From NCBI RefSeq assembly GCF_008831285.2, contig NC_045138.2, forward strand, positions 32,583,934 through 32,647,933: DNA of 64,000 nt, in the 5' to 3' direction. Below are positions 23,901-35,879 of this stretch, piece by piece; position 1 is the first letter of the stretch, and the number at the start of each line of letters is the position of its first letter. The notes beneath the pieces are model-generated. The model had not been told where the DNA came from. It searched no databases and saw nothing but the letters and a program-made list of their open reading frames with translations. The translations under genes and the position numbers were made by a program. This DNA is from Nymphaea colorata. Taxonomy: Eukaryota; Streptophyta; Magnoliopsida; Nymphaeales; Nymphaeaceae.

Positions 23901-26900
23901 CATTGGTCGAAATTCCAAATGCATCATCCCAAACCGGATTGGATGAGACCTCTAATCCGTAGCATATATATAAGTTTAAAATCCAACATCCTAGTCCATT
24001 TAAAATCAGACTTCTATTTTAAATCTTAGGATGAAATCCCAAATTCCATTTGATAAGGTGAGATCTATGTTCTAGCTGGTTGTTCAAAATCTTGAGTCCA
24101 ACATCCCAGACCGGATCAGGTGAGACCTCTGATCTTGACCATTTTTTGGAAATCCCAAATCCAACATCCCAAACCGGATTGGATGAGACCTCTAATCCGT
24201 ATCATATATATATCCAAAATCATGAGTCCAACATCCCAGACCGGATCAGGTGAGACCTCTGATCTTGATCAATTTTTCGAAATCCCAAATCCAACATCTC
24301 AAACCGGATTGGATGAGACCTCTAATCCGTATCATATATATATTGAAAATCTTGAATCCAACATCCCAGACCAGATCAGGTGAGACCTCTGATCTTGACC
24401 ATTGGTCGAAATCCCAAATGCAACATCCCAAACCGGATTGGATGAGACCTCTAATCCGTATTATATATATAAGTTTAAAATCCAGCGTCCTAGACCATTT
24501 AAAATCGGACTTCTATTTTAAATCTTAGGATGGAATCCCAAATTCCATTTGGCAAGCCGGACTAGATTGGACCTCTCATCTATCTCTTATATTAAAATTT
24601 CAAATCCCGTCTCATATATTTGATCACATGAAACAAATGGGTGGCTTTTTGATTTCCTGTAAATTCTTTTCACATCCCTTAGGAGTTTTTGAAATCACTT
24701 GAAGAATATTACTTTGTCTAGATAGATCTTCGAATCTTCTCAATTCCTTTTATTTGATTTAAAATATTTCCTAAATGCTTGTCAAATTCTCAAAGTTTTT
24801 CAATGCACTTTTCCATTTTGATGTTTGTTGGTTATAGTGGATTGAATGAATTTTTAAAATGATTTTAAGCGTGGTGTAAAGTAGAGGTTCGAGTTTTAAA
24901 GTTCAAAATCCAATCCAGCATTTGGGACTGTAGAAAACTAGACCTCCAATCAGAAGCTTTGGTCTAAATCCTGCATGCAACATCCTAGACCGGATCAGTG
25001 CTGACCTCTGATTCAATCATTAGCTCCGAATCCCTAATTCAACTCATACCAGATCAGGTTAGACCTCTGATCTTTTTCTTGGATGCAAACCCTAAATCAA
25101 ACGTCATTGAACTGATACAAAATGTTTATGAATCTTTGAAATCATTTCCAGTTTTATAAATCTTTGAAACCACTCTCTAAGTTTTCCAAAATTTTGTAAA
25201 TTGACTTCAAATTCTTATTATTGATTTTCTTGGAATTTTCTCAATTTCACCAGAGATCTTCAATTTTTTTGGATTTGATTTCGCACTTCTCTTAAATCAT
25301 TGCTAAATTCTCAAGTTTGTAAATGCACCTTTCAACTTTTAGGTTTCTAAATTCCATGGGATTGTATGTATACTCAAAGCGATTTTAAACGTGGTCTAGA
25401 CTTGGGTTAATATTTTAAAATTCACATCCACATTCAAAATATACATTCGACATCCTAGTCCGGATAAGGTGAGATCTATGTTCTAGCTGGTTGTTCAAAA
25501 TCTTAAGTCCAACATCCCATACCGGATCAGGTGAGACCTCTGATCTTGACCATTTTTTCGAAATCCCAAATCCAACATCCCAAACCGGATTGGATGAGAC
25601 CTCTAATCCGTATCATATATATATTCAAAATCTTGAATCCAACATCCCAAACCAGATCAGGTGAGACCATTGGTCAAAATCCCAAATGCAACATCCCAAA
25701 CCGGATTGGATGAGACCTTTAATCCGTATCATATATATAAGTTTAAAATCCAACGTCCTAGACCATTTAAAATCAGACTTCTATTTTAAATCTTAGGATG
25801 GAATCTCAAATTCCATTTGGCAAGCCGGACTAGATCGGACCTCTTATCTATCTCTTATATCAAAATTTCATATCCCGTCTCATATATTTGATCACATGAA
25901 ACAGATGGGTGGCTTTTTGATTTCCTGTAAGTTCTTTTCACATCCCTTAGGAGTTTTTGAAATCACTTGAAGAATATTACTTTGTCTATATAGATCTTCG
26001 AATCTTCTCAATTCCTTGTATTTGATTTAAAATATTTCCTAAATGCTTGTCAAATTCTCAAAGTTTTTCAATGCACTTTTCCATTTTGATGTTTGTTGGT
26101 TATAGTGGATTGAATGAATTTTTAAAATGATTTTTAGCGTGGTGTAAAGTAGAGGTTCGAGTTTTAAAGTTCAAAATCCAATCCAGCATTTGGATTTGAT
26201 TTCACACTTCTCTTAAATCATTGCTAAATTCTCAAGTTTGTAAATGCACCTTTCAACTTTTAGGTTTCTAAATTCCATTGGATTGTATGTATACTCAAAG
26301 CGATTTTAAACATGGTCTAGACTTGGGTTAATATTTTAAAATTCACATCCACATTCAAAATATACATTCGACATCCTAGACCGCATAAGGTGAGATCTGT
26401 GTTCTAGCTGGTTGTTCAAAATCTTGAGTCCAATATCCCAGACCAGATCAGGTGAGACCTATGATCTTGACCATTTTTTCGAAATCCCAAATCCAACATC
26501 CCAAACCGGATTGGATGAGACCTCTAATCCGTATCATATATATATTCAAAATCTTGAATTCAACATCCCAAACCAGATCAGGTGAGACCTCTGATCTTGA
26601 CCATTGATCAAAATCCCAAATGCAACATCCCAAACCGGATTGGATGAGACCTTTAATCCGTATCATATATATAAGTTTAAAATCCAACGTCCTAGACCAT
26701 TTAAAATCAGACTTCTATTTTAAATCTTAGGATGGAATCCCAAATTCCATTTGGCAAGCCGGACTAGATCGGACCTCTTATCTATCTCTTATATCAAAAT
26801 TTCATATCCCGTCTCATATATTTGATCACATGAAACAGATGGGTGGCTTTTTGATTTCCTGTAAATTCTTTTCACATCCCTTAGGAGTTTTTGAAATCAC

Positions 26901-27655
26901 TTGAAGAATATTACTTTGTCTATATAGATCTTCGAATCTTCTCAATTCCTTGTATTTGATTTAAAATATTTCCTAAATGCTTGTCAAATTCTCAAAGTTT
27001 TTCAATGCACTTTTCCATTTTGATGTTTGTTGGTTATAGTGGATTGAATGAATTTTTAAAATGATTTTTAGCGTGGTGTAAAGTAGAGGTTCGAGTTTTA
27101 AAGTTCAAAATCCAATCCAGCATTTGGATTTGATTTCACACTTCTCTTAAATCATTGCTAAATTCTCAAGTTTGTAAATGCACCTTTCAACTTTTAGGTT
27201 TCTAAATTCCATTGGATTGTATGTATACTCAAAGCGATTTTAAACATGGTCTAGACTTGGGTTAATATTTTAAAATTCACATCCACATTCAAAATATACA
27301 TTCGACATCCTAGACCGCATAAGGTGAGATCTGTGTTCTAGCTGGTTGTTCAAAATCTTGAGTCCAATATCCCAGACCAGATCAGGTGAGACCTATGATC
27401 TTGACCATTTTTTCGAAATCCCAAATCCAACATCCCAAACCGGATTGGATGAGACCTCTAATCCGTATCATATATATATTCAAAATCTTGAATCCAACAT
27501 CCCAAACCAGATCAGGTGAGACCTCTGATCTTGACCATTGGTCGAAATCCCAAATCCAACATGCCAAAGGGGATTGGATGAGACCTCTAATCCATATCAT
27601 ATATATAAGTTTAAAATCCAACGTCCTAGACCATTTAAAATCAGACTTCTATTCT
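17985..27655. repeat. Satellite array, block 2 (higher-order repeats)
   Basis: About 9.7 kb of the same satellite in the same orientation as block 1. It begins with a diverged copy of the spacer (17985-18310), then dimers. A closing segment starting GGCAAGCCGGACTAGA marks higher-order boundaries at 19780, 24551, 25819 and 26753, giving unit lengths of about 4771, 1268, 934 and a cut final ~903 bp. Variation is mainly in the number of 130-bp dimers between linkers. The array ends at TTCTATTCTATAGG near 27655, where similarity stops. Every unit carries CATATATATA, giving AT tracts phased at 130 bp. Even the spacer contains diverged monomers (for example CAACATCCTAGACCGGAT followed by GACCTCTGAT). 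Confidence 0.95.
25819..27655. repeat. Two 934-bp higher-order units sharing one internal deletion
   Basis: The units starting at 25819 and 26753 both jump from CCAATCCAGCATTTG straight to GATTTGATTTCACACTTCTC. They therefore lack the same ~330 bp of spacer that is present in units 19780 and 24551. They also share the variants CCAATATCCCAGACCAGAT and GACCTATGATC. They are tandem duplicates of one deleted ancestor; the second is cut short at 27655. Confidence 0.92.
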
Positions 27656-28109
27656 ATAGGTTCCAAAGTTGGATCATCTAATAGCTTAGGCGTATATGCA
27701 GTGTGTAATGCAGATTTTTTCTCCATTTTGCGGTTTATTTTATCTGCTTTTGCAGTGTTATATAGACTTTCTAACTTTTTCAAATCATTGCGCAGAAAAC
27801 ATAAATTTCTCTTTCTAATAACAAGTTAGTGCTTTGCTTTGCATATGAATCAATTTTGTGCCCATGGTTGAATTCTCGTGCATGCGCACTTCCTCTCCAG
27901 TAGATTTCATGCATACATAATTTTGGGTTCAAAGCACGTTGGTAGCTTCTCTCGCTTTCCTTCTACTATCTCGACTCTGCCCAGCTGCGTTCGAGAATAG
28001 AAAGGGGAAATGAAGAAGAAAGAGTGATTACCCACCAAATTAGGACAAACCCCAACACCAACAGGGGGATTACTTTCGTTACCTTTTTCATAAAAGTCGG
28101 ATCACCCTA

Positions 28110-28147
<38 letters not shown>

Positions 28148-28235
28148 GAAGGGTGATACAAGTGGGGCCTCATAGTAAGTGGATCCAGGTCCCCTACTCT
28201 TAGTCATACTATATTATCGTCATTTACATTTCAAG
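27656..28235. other. Intergenic with (CA)n(TA)n microsatellite
   Basis: No gene is supported. A (CA)12 tract followed by (TA)7 lies at 28110-28147. The rest may be untranslated sequence of the Ty3-like remnant that follows, read on the minus strand. Confidence 0.55.
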
Positions 28236-28471
28236 ACTTCATATCAGGGGTACTATCAGTCACCCTTCCCTCAAACCTTAACGTGTCCTCAAGGTGTTAA
28301 CTCTGGAAGGCATTGGTGCACTTGTTGAGTGTTTTCCCAACTGGGATAGTGTGCGTCATCTCCTTGCCGCTCCACTATCTCTTGGACTACAGACTTGCTC
28401 TTTGGACTAAACACCCTAAATGGAAATAGAGAACGTCTTCTGAGACATTCTTTCTGCCCTTTCAGGAACAC
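28236..28471 (-). mobile_element. Possible Ty3/gypsy polyprotein C-terminal remnant
   Basis: The minus strand reads VVQEIVERQGDDAHYPSWEN, then QQVHQCLPELT, and after a one-base shift LEDTLRFEGRV. A late tryptophan-glutamate followed by a short helix and a LED(K/T) motif is the usual end of the plant Ty3/gypsy integrase/chromodomain region. No protease, reverse transcriptase or integrase core is found nearby, and no LTR was delimited. The frame begins with MFLKGQKECLRRRSLFPFRV, which is not diagnostic. Confidence is limited by the short match. Confidence 0.4.
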
Positions 28472-28689
28472 CCTTGGTTTAATAGTGACAAAAATGGAGA
28501 CACTTTTCTTTTCTTATAAGCGAGAATGGTATTTGCTTTGTGGCTTTGGGTTAAACATATTTCACACTTAACACAAAAACACAAGCACGTACAGACAGAC
28601 ACACATACGAGCAAATATGAGAATTAAGTAAATTGATTTAATGCTTCTAATTGTTTTGATTGATTGCTCACAAGGTGTTACATGCAAAG

Positions 28690-29193
28690 TTATTTTTGTT
28701 TTGCTTTTATGATTTATGAATTATCATTTTTTTTAAGATGAAAGATTTATGATGTTACGTCTATTGGGATTATATTTTTCAGTCTATTACATTGGAGTTT
28801 TCAGCCTATTTGTGTTGGATTTTTTAATTTATTGTGCCTTGGCTTTTTGTTGGTTGTTTTGTTTCTGTCCCATCAGAAACCCTGTCCGTTAGAAACTGAG
28901 CTATGCATTCTGTCGGTTAGAAACTCTTCCGTTTTTATTTTTAGATTTTCTGTGCCTTGTAATAGTTAATGCGTTATGTATATTTTTTATATTTTTTTAA
29001 TGTCTGTGGAATCCATGTTTTGTACATATCTCTTCGGCTGAAGACAGATTTTTTAGTGCCATGTTTTGTTTCTATAGAAGTGGTTAATAGTATAACATGA
29101 TAACTTAATAATAGTTAGTATTTCATACTTTATAGACGTGAGATTCAATGTTTGAAGAATAAATATTCTGCTGTTGTGCATAGCTATTCATTC
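28690..29193. repeat. 540-bp AT-rich repeat, copy joined to the ABCG fragment
   Basis: One nearly full unit with all landmarks. It ends GTTGTGCATAGCTATTCA and at that point continues directly into an ABCG transporter exon; other copies continue GCTAAGGCCTTATTTTCAG. Confidence 0.87.
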
Positions 29194-30922
29194 CGTGGTA
29201 GCAACTGAGCGGATAGTCATGTATCGGGAAAGATTTGCCGGAATGTACTCTGCACGTGCCTATTCACTGGCACAGGTTGGAAAAAATTACTACTCTAGTT
29301 TAAAATCTTATTGTTATGCCCATATATGTCACCTCTTCCAAGAATCATATGTTTTTCAGTTTAAGAATCACTTGTATTCCTGGTGGTGGGTTGGGGTACA
29401 GATGTAAATACAGTAGATGTAGCTATTGCCTCATCCAACTAGTCAGGAACAGGCTGTCAGTCATAGATAAAGGATTCAATGTACATAATTTTATCAAATC
29501 CAATTGCTCGAAAGGATTCAATGTACATAATTTTATCAGATCCAATTGCTTGATATAATTGATTTTGAAGATCCACTGGATTTGATAAAATGGTTGTACA
29601 AATGGTAGCGATTGATCACTTTTTCCATATAATGAATTTCTTGAGTATGAAAATTCGAAGTTGGGTTCAAGTTGGACATCAGATAACATCTAACGTTTTA
29701 TCCATAGTGGTGGAAATAGATGCAGGAAAATACCAAGAAAAAAAATTATTTCAACTGAATTTCTATTTCATCTGTATGAATGCAGGTCGCCATCGAAATT
29801 CCTTGTGCATTGATCCAAGCTGTTACATTTTGGATTATCACATACCCTTCAGTTGGTTATTACTGGTCTGCTTATAAGATCTTATGGTACATCTTTTTGC
29901 TATTTTCTATGCTCATCTTGGGATGCTGGTGGTCTCATTAACTCCAAACGCTCAAATTGCTGCTATCCTGCAATCTGTTTTCAACACATTACTGACTCTC
30001 TTTTCTGGCTTCCTGATATCTGGAAAAGTAAGAATAGATTTGTGCTTTTGCTTTTCTGGATGTCGTTATAGAATACTTCTGGATTCTTGCTCAACATTAA
30101 TTAGTTTGCTTTCTGAAAAAGGGTCTGGAAATGGCTCCAGTAGAGCTTGATCTATAAACAACTATTGCTCGTCTATCTTGGGCAACCAGCAAATTCATGT
30201 ACTCTAGGAAGTAGTCATTCAGAGTTGCATCGTATTCAATGCATCCAACATCTACTCAGAGTACCCAACCTAGTGATAATCAAAGGACATGCTTTCACTA
30301 AACTCATTTTAGGTGGCAGATCACTCTTGATCCAAGGAATGAGCTAAAAGACATTTCTAACCCATGCATGATGGGTGAAGCAATTAAGATGTGGTAGGGT
30401 AAAAAAGGCTGCTCCTTGATGCTTGTAGAAGATCATCTGAAACCTCATCACATCAGGCAAACAATCGCATACTGAGAATAGCCTCAAAAGCCTGAAGCTT
30501 GCTTATACTGGTGCAGGATATGTCCCATCATGACTAATGTTTATCTGACTAATTACACAAGTAACTAATTAACCTCGGATGTGACCTTTAAGAAAGAAAA
30601 TAGTTATGGGATTGTGCTAATATTCACTAATGAGGTCAACTCTTTTCTGATACAGCAAATTCCAAAGTGGTGGATATGGCTATACTGGATGACCCCTTCA
30701 AATTGGACTATCCGTGGACTTTTTACATCACAGTATGGTGACATAGACAAGGTGATTGACGTATTTGGAGAAAAGAAGGCAGTTAGTTTGTTCCTGAAAG
30801 ATTATTTTGGCTTTCCGCATGATCAGTTGGGCGTTGTGGCAGTTGTTCTCATCGCATACGCTGTTGCCTTCGCTTCTTTGTTTGCTTATTGTATATCTAA
30901 GCTTAATTTTCAGAGAAGATGA
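29194..30922 (+). pseudogene. PDR-type ABCG transporter, 3' part only
   Basis: Three exons of the second transmembrane domain remain. 29194-29275 reads VVATERIVMYRERFAGMYSA and continues to YSLAQ before a GT donor. 29786-30027 starts [13 protein letters not shown] and ends [10 protein letters not shown]. 30656-30922 runs from [17 protein letters not shown] through [21 protein letters not shown] and the family's KLNFQRR C terminus. The last exon matches full-size plant PDR transporters, nearest in my memory to the ABCG29-31 group, which move hydrophobic compounds across the plasma membrane. The middle exon lies between two phase-0 introns yet is 242 nt long. The frame changes near TM residues FLLFSMLI, so it is a frameshift with about five codons lost. 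Everything upstream (both nucleotide-binding domains) is missing. Confidence 0.9.
29472..29591. repeat. 42-bp tandem duplication plus inverted repeat in the ABCG intron
   Basis: GGATTCAATGTACATAATTT starts two head-to-tail 42-bp copies at 29472 and 29514. ATTTTATCAAATCCA near 29488 is matched in inverted orientation by TGGATTTGATAAAAT near 29577, which could form a hairpin. Confidence 0.88.
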
Positions 30923-31840
30923 TTAGATTTATGTTCACTCAATTTATCTCAGCTAATATAGAACAGCTCGACTGCTTACATTCTTGTCTTTGAGAAGATT
31001 AGGTACCTAAGCTTCAGCTAAACAATGGCAATGACCTCAACTATCAACAATATCGGATGTGTGTGTATTTCGGCCAACCGACGTTCTACGAGTTTTATGA
31101 TTGTTTGACCAGATCCCACCCTCTGTTTTTCTGATTTGACTTGATGAGTTCGGGCGGTCAAACTTGAGTTTGAAAAAGGATGGGAAACTCAATAATGTGT
31201 CGATTGGATTTTATGGCCCCTCAAATTCTCAATCAATTTAAACCCGTTGGTTTTAATGTAAATCAAAATTGGTGAGCACCTTGTATAAATCTAAAAGTAT
31301 ATATTTTGGGTTTGTACATTTGGATAGACAAAAGTAATTTTTAGATGTTTAAATATGAAATGCATGGGCTAATGGCTTTCAATGCTTTCTATTAAAGATG
31401 TATGACAGACCAAGTCTTACAAAAATAGATTGCATCTGATATAGTTTTTGTTTTCCTAAGCAAGCAGATAAAAACGTGATAAATAGTTAATATTAAGACA
31501 TAATAAATTTGCAGGTTCCAATTCAGCCGATTGCATATGATCCGAGTATCCTTGCAAACTCACTTGCCGGGCACCTGTAGGCCCCATCTGGTTTCAGGAA
31601 AAAGAGGGATTTATTCATATCTAACTGTCGACGTGAAGAAGAAGAAGGCAAGCAGAAGCCATCATGGGCGTCCATAGAAAGTGAAATAATAGGATTTTAT
31701 TGAGAAAACTGAAAAGTACTCAAAAAAGTCAAATTTAAAAAGTAACATGGAAGTTGCGGTTCCTATTTAAAAATAGCAACCTTCTCGCCTTCCTTTTTAT
31801 TAGGTTCCAGAATTTAAAAAAACGGTAGAAGAAAAATAGA
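30923..31840. other. 3' flank of the ABCG fragment, no gene seen
   Basis: AT-rich flank. A short stretch at 31515-31580 follows a GCAG acceptor-like site and reads VPIQPIAYDPSILANSLAGH before a stop, but I cannot place it in a family. Confidence 0.45.
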
Positions 31841-32000
31841 CGTTGGGGAACCCTCCCATCTCTTCTTCGTCGAAACGCCAAAAGAGAGAGAGAGAGAGTC
31901 GAGGAGGAGGCATCATGGCTTTTGGGGTTGAGAGTTGGACGCCAAGAAGCATAGTTCGGTTGGAAAAGGCATCTCCTTCTGGGCAGCATGGTTGAGCAGG
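31841..32000 (+). promoter_or_regulatory. Possible gene leader and first exon, unrecognised
   Basis: A CT/GA-rich leader (a run of AGAGAG near 31880-31898) precedes ATG codons at 31915 and 31989. The second gives MVEQ followed by a GTTAGA donor-like site. No downstream exon is recognised before the LINE-like fragment at 32457. Could be a stranded first exon. Confidence 0.25.
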
Positions 32001-32456
32001 TTAGACCTCCGATCTGATCTCTGTCATTCTCATTACTTCTCCTTTATTTGTTGATTCCTGTTGGTCATCTCATTTGTCTTGCCCCTCTCAAACTGTAGAA
32101 GTAGAATCACAATGCGAGTTTCCTTGTGTTTTTTCATGCATCCGCAACGGGCATAGTCAATCGGGGATAGATTGCTCGGGCATAAAACTAGCTCTGGGTT
32201 AAATTTTTTCAACAAGTTTAAAAAGTTGGATTTCTATATGGTATAGAAATTTCTTCATCCATATTCGAGTTCGAATTCGAATGCGTGAACATCTATAAAT
32301 AGAATTATGGTGTCCGATCCGTTAGATTACCTACCAAAAAGCAACAAGTAATGTGAAATTAATTATGATTAGCAAGCAACCAAATCGTAGTTCGGTGAGC
32401 GTAGTGCGAGAGGGCTTAGGGTTCGCCTGGCACGAGCAGTGGGAACGAGTCCGGCT

Positions 32457-32780
32457 ATGGCTGCCGGTCCCCCGATGGTCGATCCTCTTTCCCGGGGGGC
32501 GGAAGACAGCGGCAAGGAGTCAGCTGCGGCCCCCCAATAGAAGTCACGATGGAGGAAGGAGAGTCTTCTCGTCGTTCCTGAGTATCGATTATGAGCAAGC
32601 AAGAGAAGCCGAAGCTGATGGATGTCGAAGATGCTCAGGTCGCCTTCGATGGCAAGGTTCCAGTGATTCGTTTCTCCCATGAGGCAACGAAGCGTTTGAA
32701 TGAACCCCTCAGGTTCTCGGCAGTGGCGGGACTTGTTGGGGGAAGGAGCAGACCAGGGACGGACTAGGCCTATGCCCTTT
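32457..32780 (+). mobile_element. Possible LINE ORF1 (DUF4283-like) 5' fragment
   Basis: Starts with ATG (MAAGPPMVDPLSRGAEDSGK) in locally GC-rich DNA. After an in-frame stop the theme continues in another frame with QVAFDGKVPVIRFSHEATKR and LNEPLRFSAVAGLVGGR before a stop at about 32768. The PV-I-x-F-S and R-L-x-x-P-L-R spacing resembles the N-terminal domain of DUF4283 proteins encoded by plant L1-type LINE ORF1. No zinc knuckle, endonuclease or reverse transcriptase follows. This would be a truncated, frameshifted piece; the family assignment is tentative. Confidence 0.4.
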
Positions 32781-33347
32781 TTCGTTGAAACAACAATGGA
32801 GCAGGGTTACAAAAATCCACAGTTTTCTATAGCAGGAAATGGCAGATTCTTGGTGAAAATTAATATGGAAGAAGAACCCGCTGAGATCTTGAGAAGGCGC
32901 ACTTACTGAGTGAGCGGTCGCATGCTTGTTTCAACTTTTAAACTTTCTTTTACATGCTTTCTCATTCATTTTTTGCCATATGGCATGAACGCGCATGTGC
33001 ACTTTGCATCACGTTTGGCCTGTTTCTGTTTCCTCTTTGTTCTTTAAATACGACACAATGATAATTTTTAAGTGTTTGTGCTTCACATTTCCTTGTACAC
33101 CTTGGATGCGTGTCACTACTATTGAAGAAAGTAGAGCAGAGTATTGTAAGTGTGCTTTACAAATATCTGTCGGAAACATCCGACTGTCAACTTGATCTTT
33201 CTTCATCGTTCAACCCAACAGGTTGACCTTAGATATTGGTCAGTGTAATTGGTTAATTCATCAAAGAATTTACTTCGTTACAATGTGCTTAAAATTTCAT
33301 GTTTAGATTGTAATTTCGATCAAAACATTAAACTGAAGGCGTGTGTC

Positions 33348-33350
<3 letters not shown>

Positions 33351-33379
<29 letters not shown>

Positions 33380-33391
33380 CATATATATATT
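33351..33391. repeat. (TA)n microsatellite
   Basis: An almost pure TA tract with one GTAC interruption. Confidence 0.93.
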
Positions 33392-33898
33392 ATACGATTA
33401 ATGGCATTCAAACAGAAAATACATGAGCTTATCGTCAGAAGCAGATATTTAGATTTTCTCAAAGTAAAAACTTTTTGGCCTCTTTAGTATTATAATGAAA
33501 ACACGTAATAATAATAATAACAACCGTTCGCCAAAAAGTGTAAACGAGGTCGTCCAAGTATCTATTGTTGTGTTTAAATTTTAAAATGACAGTCCGGGCT
33601 ACGACGTTCTCGATAATGTTTGAATAGGAAGAGAGGAGGTGTCTTCTACTGGTCAATGGATATCTTGGCCATTAGATGTCGTTGCACCTCCTAATCCATG
33701 CACCTCAATTTTCAGATGTCTATGGATTTAAACCATTTTCCACTCCAAAATGTTTGGGTATAAAAGCTACTTGGTGCAATGTTGGATAGAAGCACCATTT
33801 CCAACATAATACACTTCACAATATTTGATTCCATCAAAGAAAGTAGAGAAGAGTATTTCAATACACTTCATATTTAAAAGGATCTCCTTTTTGTTGAG

Positions 33899-34372
33899 CT
33901 AGTATCCAACTTTAGATATGTCAGAGAACCAGAGCAGTCTAGTTAATTGAATGGTCTCTAAAGAGGATGCCAACAATCTCTTAAATTGTAAGTTCAGGCT
34001 TGACCCAGATATCAGTCCAGAGGTATGTTCTTGCATCAGCCAGTTTACTAGCTTCTCGAAACTTTTAAAAAATGTATCATCATAATTGTGTTTTATTTCT
34101 AGGAAACTTGGATCCCCCACTTTCCTTTCCTTAGCAGAGTAACTTGCTTCTTTCTCATGATGCACATGCACATTTTTCTTCATGAAAATTAATTCTTTTT
34201 CTACCTTTACAGGCTGTCTATCAAAGGCTATTGCTTCTTGTGCTTCAATGGTCGTATCAACAACTTTTTTAAACGTGAAGAAGATGCATGTATGTTTCCA
34301 AAGGTACGTCTTGTAATTGAACGCTCTAACCCTTGTTCTGGTCGAACTCATGAGTTTGCAAGTGTGGGGCAC
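33899..34372 (-). other. 157-codon open frame, unrecognised
   Basis: The longest frame in this AT-rich region, lysine- and glutamate-rich (for example EKEASYSAKERKVGDPSFLE). No domain, splice structure or leader is recognisable and it begins at an internal ATG. It could be the relic of a gene or chance. Between 34373 and 35880 I see no gene. Confidence 0.2.
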
Positions 34373-35879
34373 TCTCTTTGTGACACCTGGTATGCAGGTT
34401 TTCTTTCCTAGTTACCTTAGTTCCTTAAGTAAATTGTATTTTTTTTTCTATTGAAACATGATGCTTATTTATACTTCTTGATCTTGAGATTGATAGCAAT
34501 TATTTCTTATTTTTCTGTTCTAGTTTAGATTTATTTAACTGTTATTTGTTTGCCTTGTAATTGCATTGAGATTATGTCTAAAAAGGATTGCTATGTTATG
34601 TTGAAGTTGTTTTAGTTTTGCCAGCTTAGTTGTGATCTTGTAGCCCTTGCTTGGATAGTATCAGCTATAGGTTTTCTAAAGGATTGGCATTCACTTGCTG
34701 TCATTTTAAGTCTTGCATGAAACTGTTGCAACATGGTAGGTAGCTACTTTCCATGTTTATGGTTATCACAGGAAATGCAAGCTGAAACTTTCAGGAAAAG
34801 CAGCTGAAATTTGCAAAAAGTACAACATGACAGAAATTAACAGTGAAAGGACATTCTTATATGATATGATGGCACATCTATAAGATAGGCACATCTAAAA
34901 AAAATAGTTAGGTTTGGGGAATTGTGGACTAATGGTTTTTTGTGATTTTGTAATGGACACTTGAATTGTTGTGGCACCACTTTGTGTAATCATTGAAATC
35001 ATTATTGCTAATTGTGGTAACTTGTATTTCAATGGTTATACTAGGTTGGTTGATTGATTTGTCGGTCTTGTTTTTGGTGCATGATCTCCAAATATCTCAA
35101 AGTTATTTTTTTGGTTTGTAAGATAGGTAGGATTTAGATTTTATATGGTTTATAACTAGTGTTGTATCTGTACCTTCTTGCACATTGATCATAGGCTGAA
35201 TGCTTAGGTATTATATTGTGAACTGCAGACTTGTATGGTATTTTGCTTTGATTTATGCATATCTTTTTTGTCTTATTGCTTAGACAGTCATTTTTTAGCA
35301 AATATTATTTGTGCTATCTAGCAAGGTGCATGGTCTTTAGTTTGGCATACCATTCGGGGTCTAACAGAGTCCAAATCTGTAGTTGTCATTATGGTTTAAC
35401 TGATGATTTTAGAAAACTTGCCGCGTAGTATTGGTTTATTTTGTTCTTCCTTAAGGAATGTGAAGAGCTTAACCCAAACCATTTGCCAAACCTGCAATCA
35501 GTTAAGGACCCAACATTTATGGGAACTTGTCCCCCTTAAACTAGCCTTTTGTGTAGAAGACACTATTTTTATGGGAGTATTGGTGAAGTTTGTTTTTCTA
35601 CCCAACCAACCCATCTTGTTTTTCATTTTGTCGTTTCTTTAGGGAGTATAGTTCCTTCCTCCTTTTGATATACCATTTGATGTCATGAATTTTTATAAAA
35701 GAAAAAAATTTAAATTTTACTTAAAAACATTGTTAAAATTGTTTTCTCACACCATGATATATGCCTTTGGTTTATTCTTAGTACCTTCTCGAGTAAAAGG
35801 AGAAAATTTTAAGTTTTTGTTGTCAATCAATGGAAGAGGAAAGCTGAAAATTCCTGTATATGAGCAGTAAGGAAAAAAC

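Noticed and set aside
18348-27655. CRISPR-like array
   Set aside because: The units are contiguous tandem repeats of 65/130 bp without unique spacers, in a plant nuclear genome.
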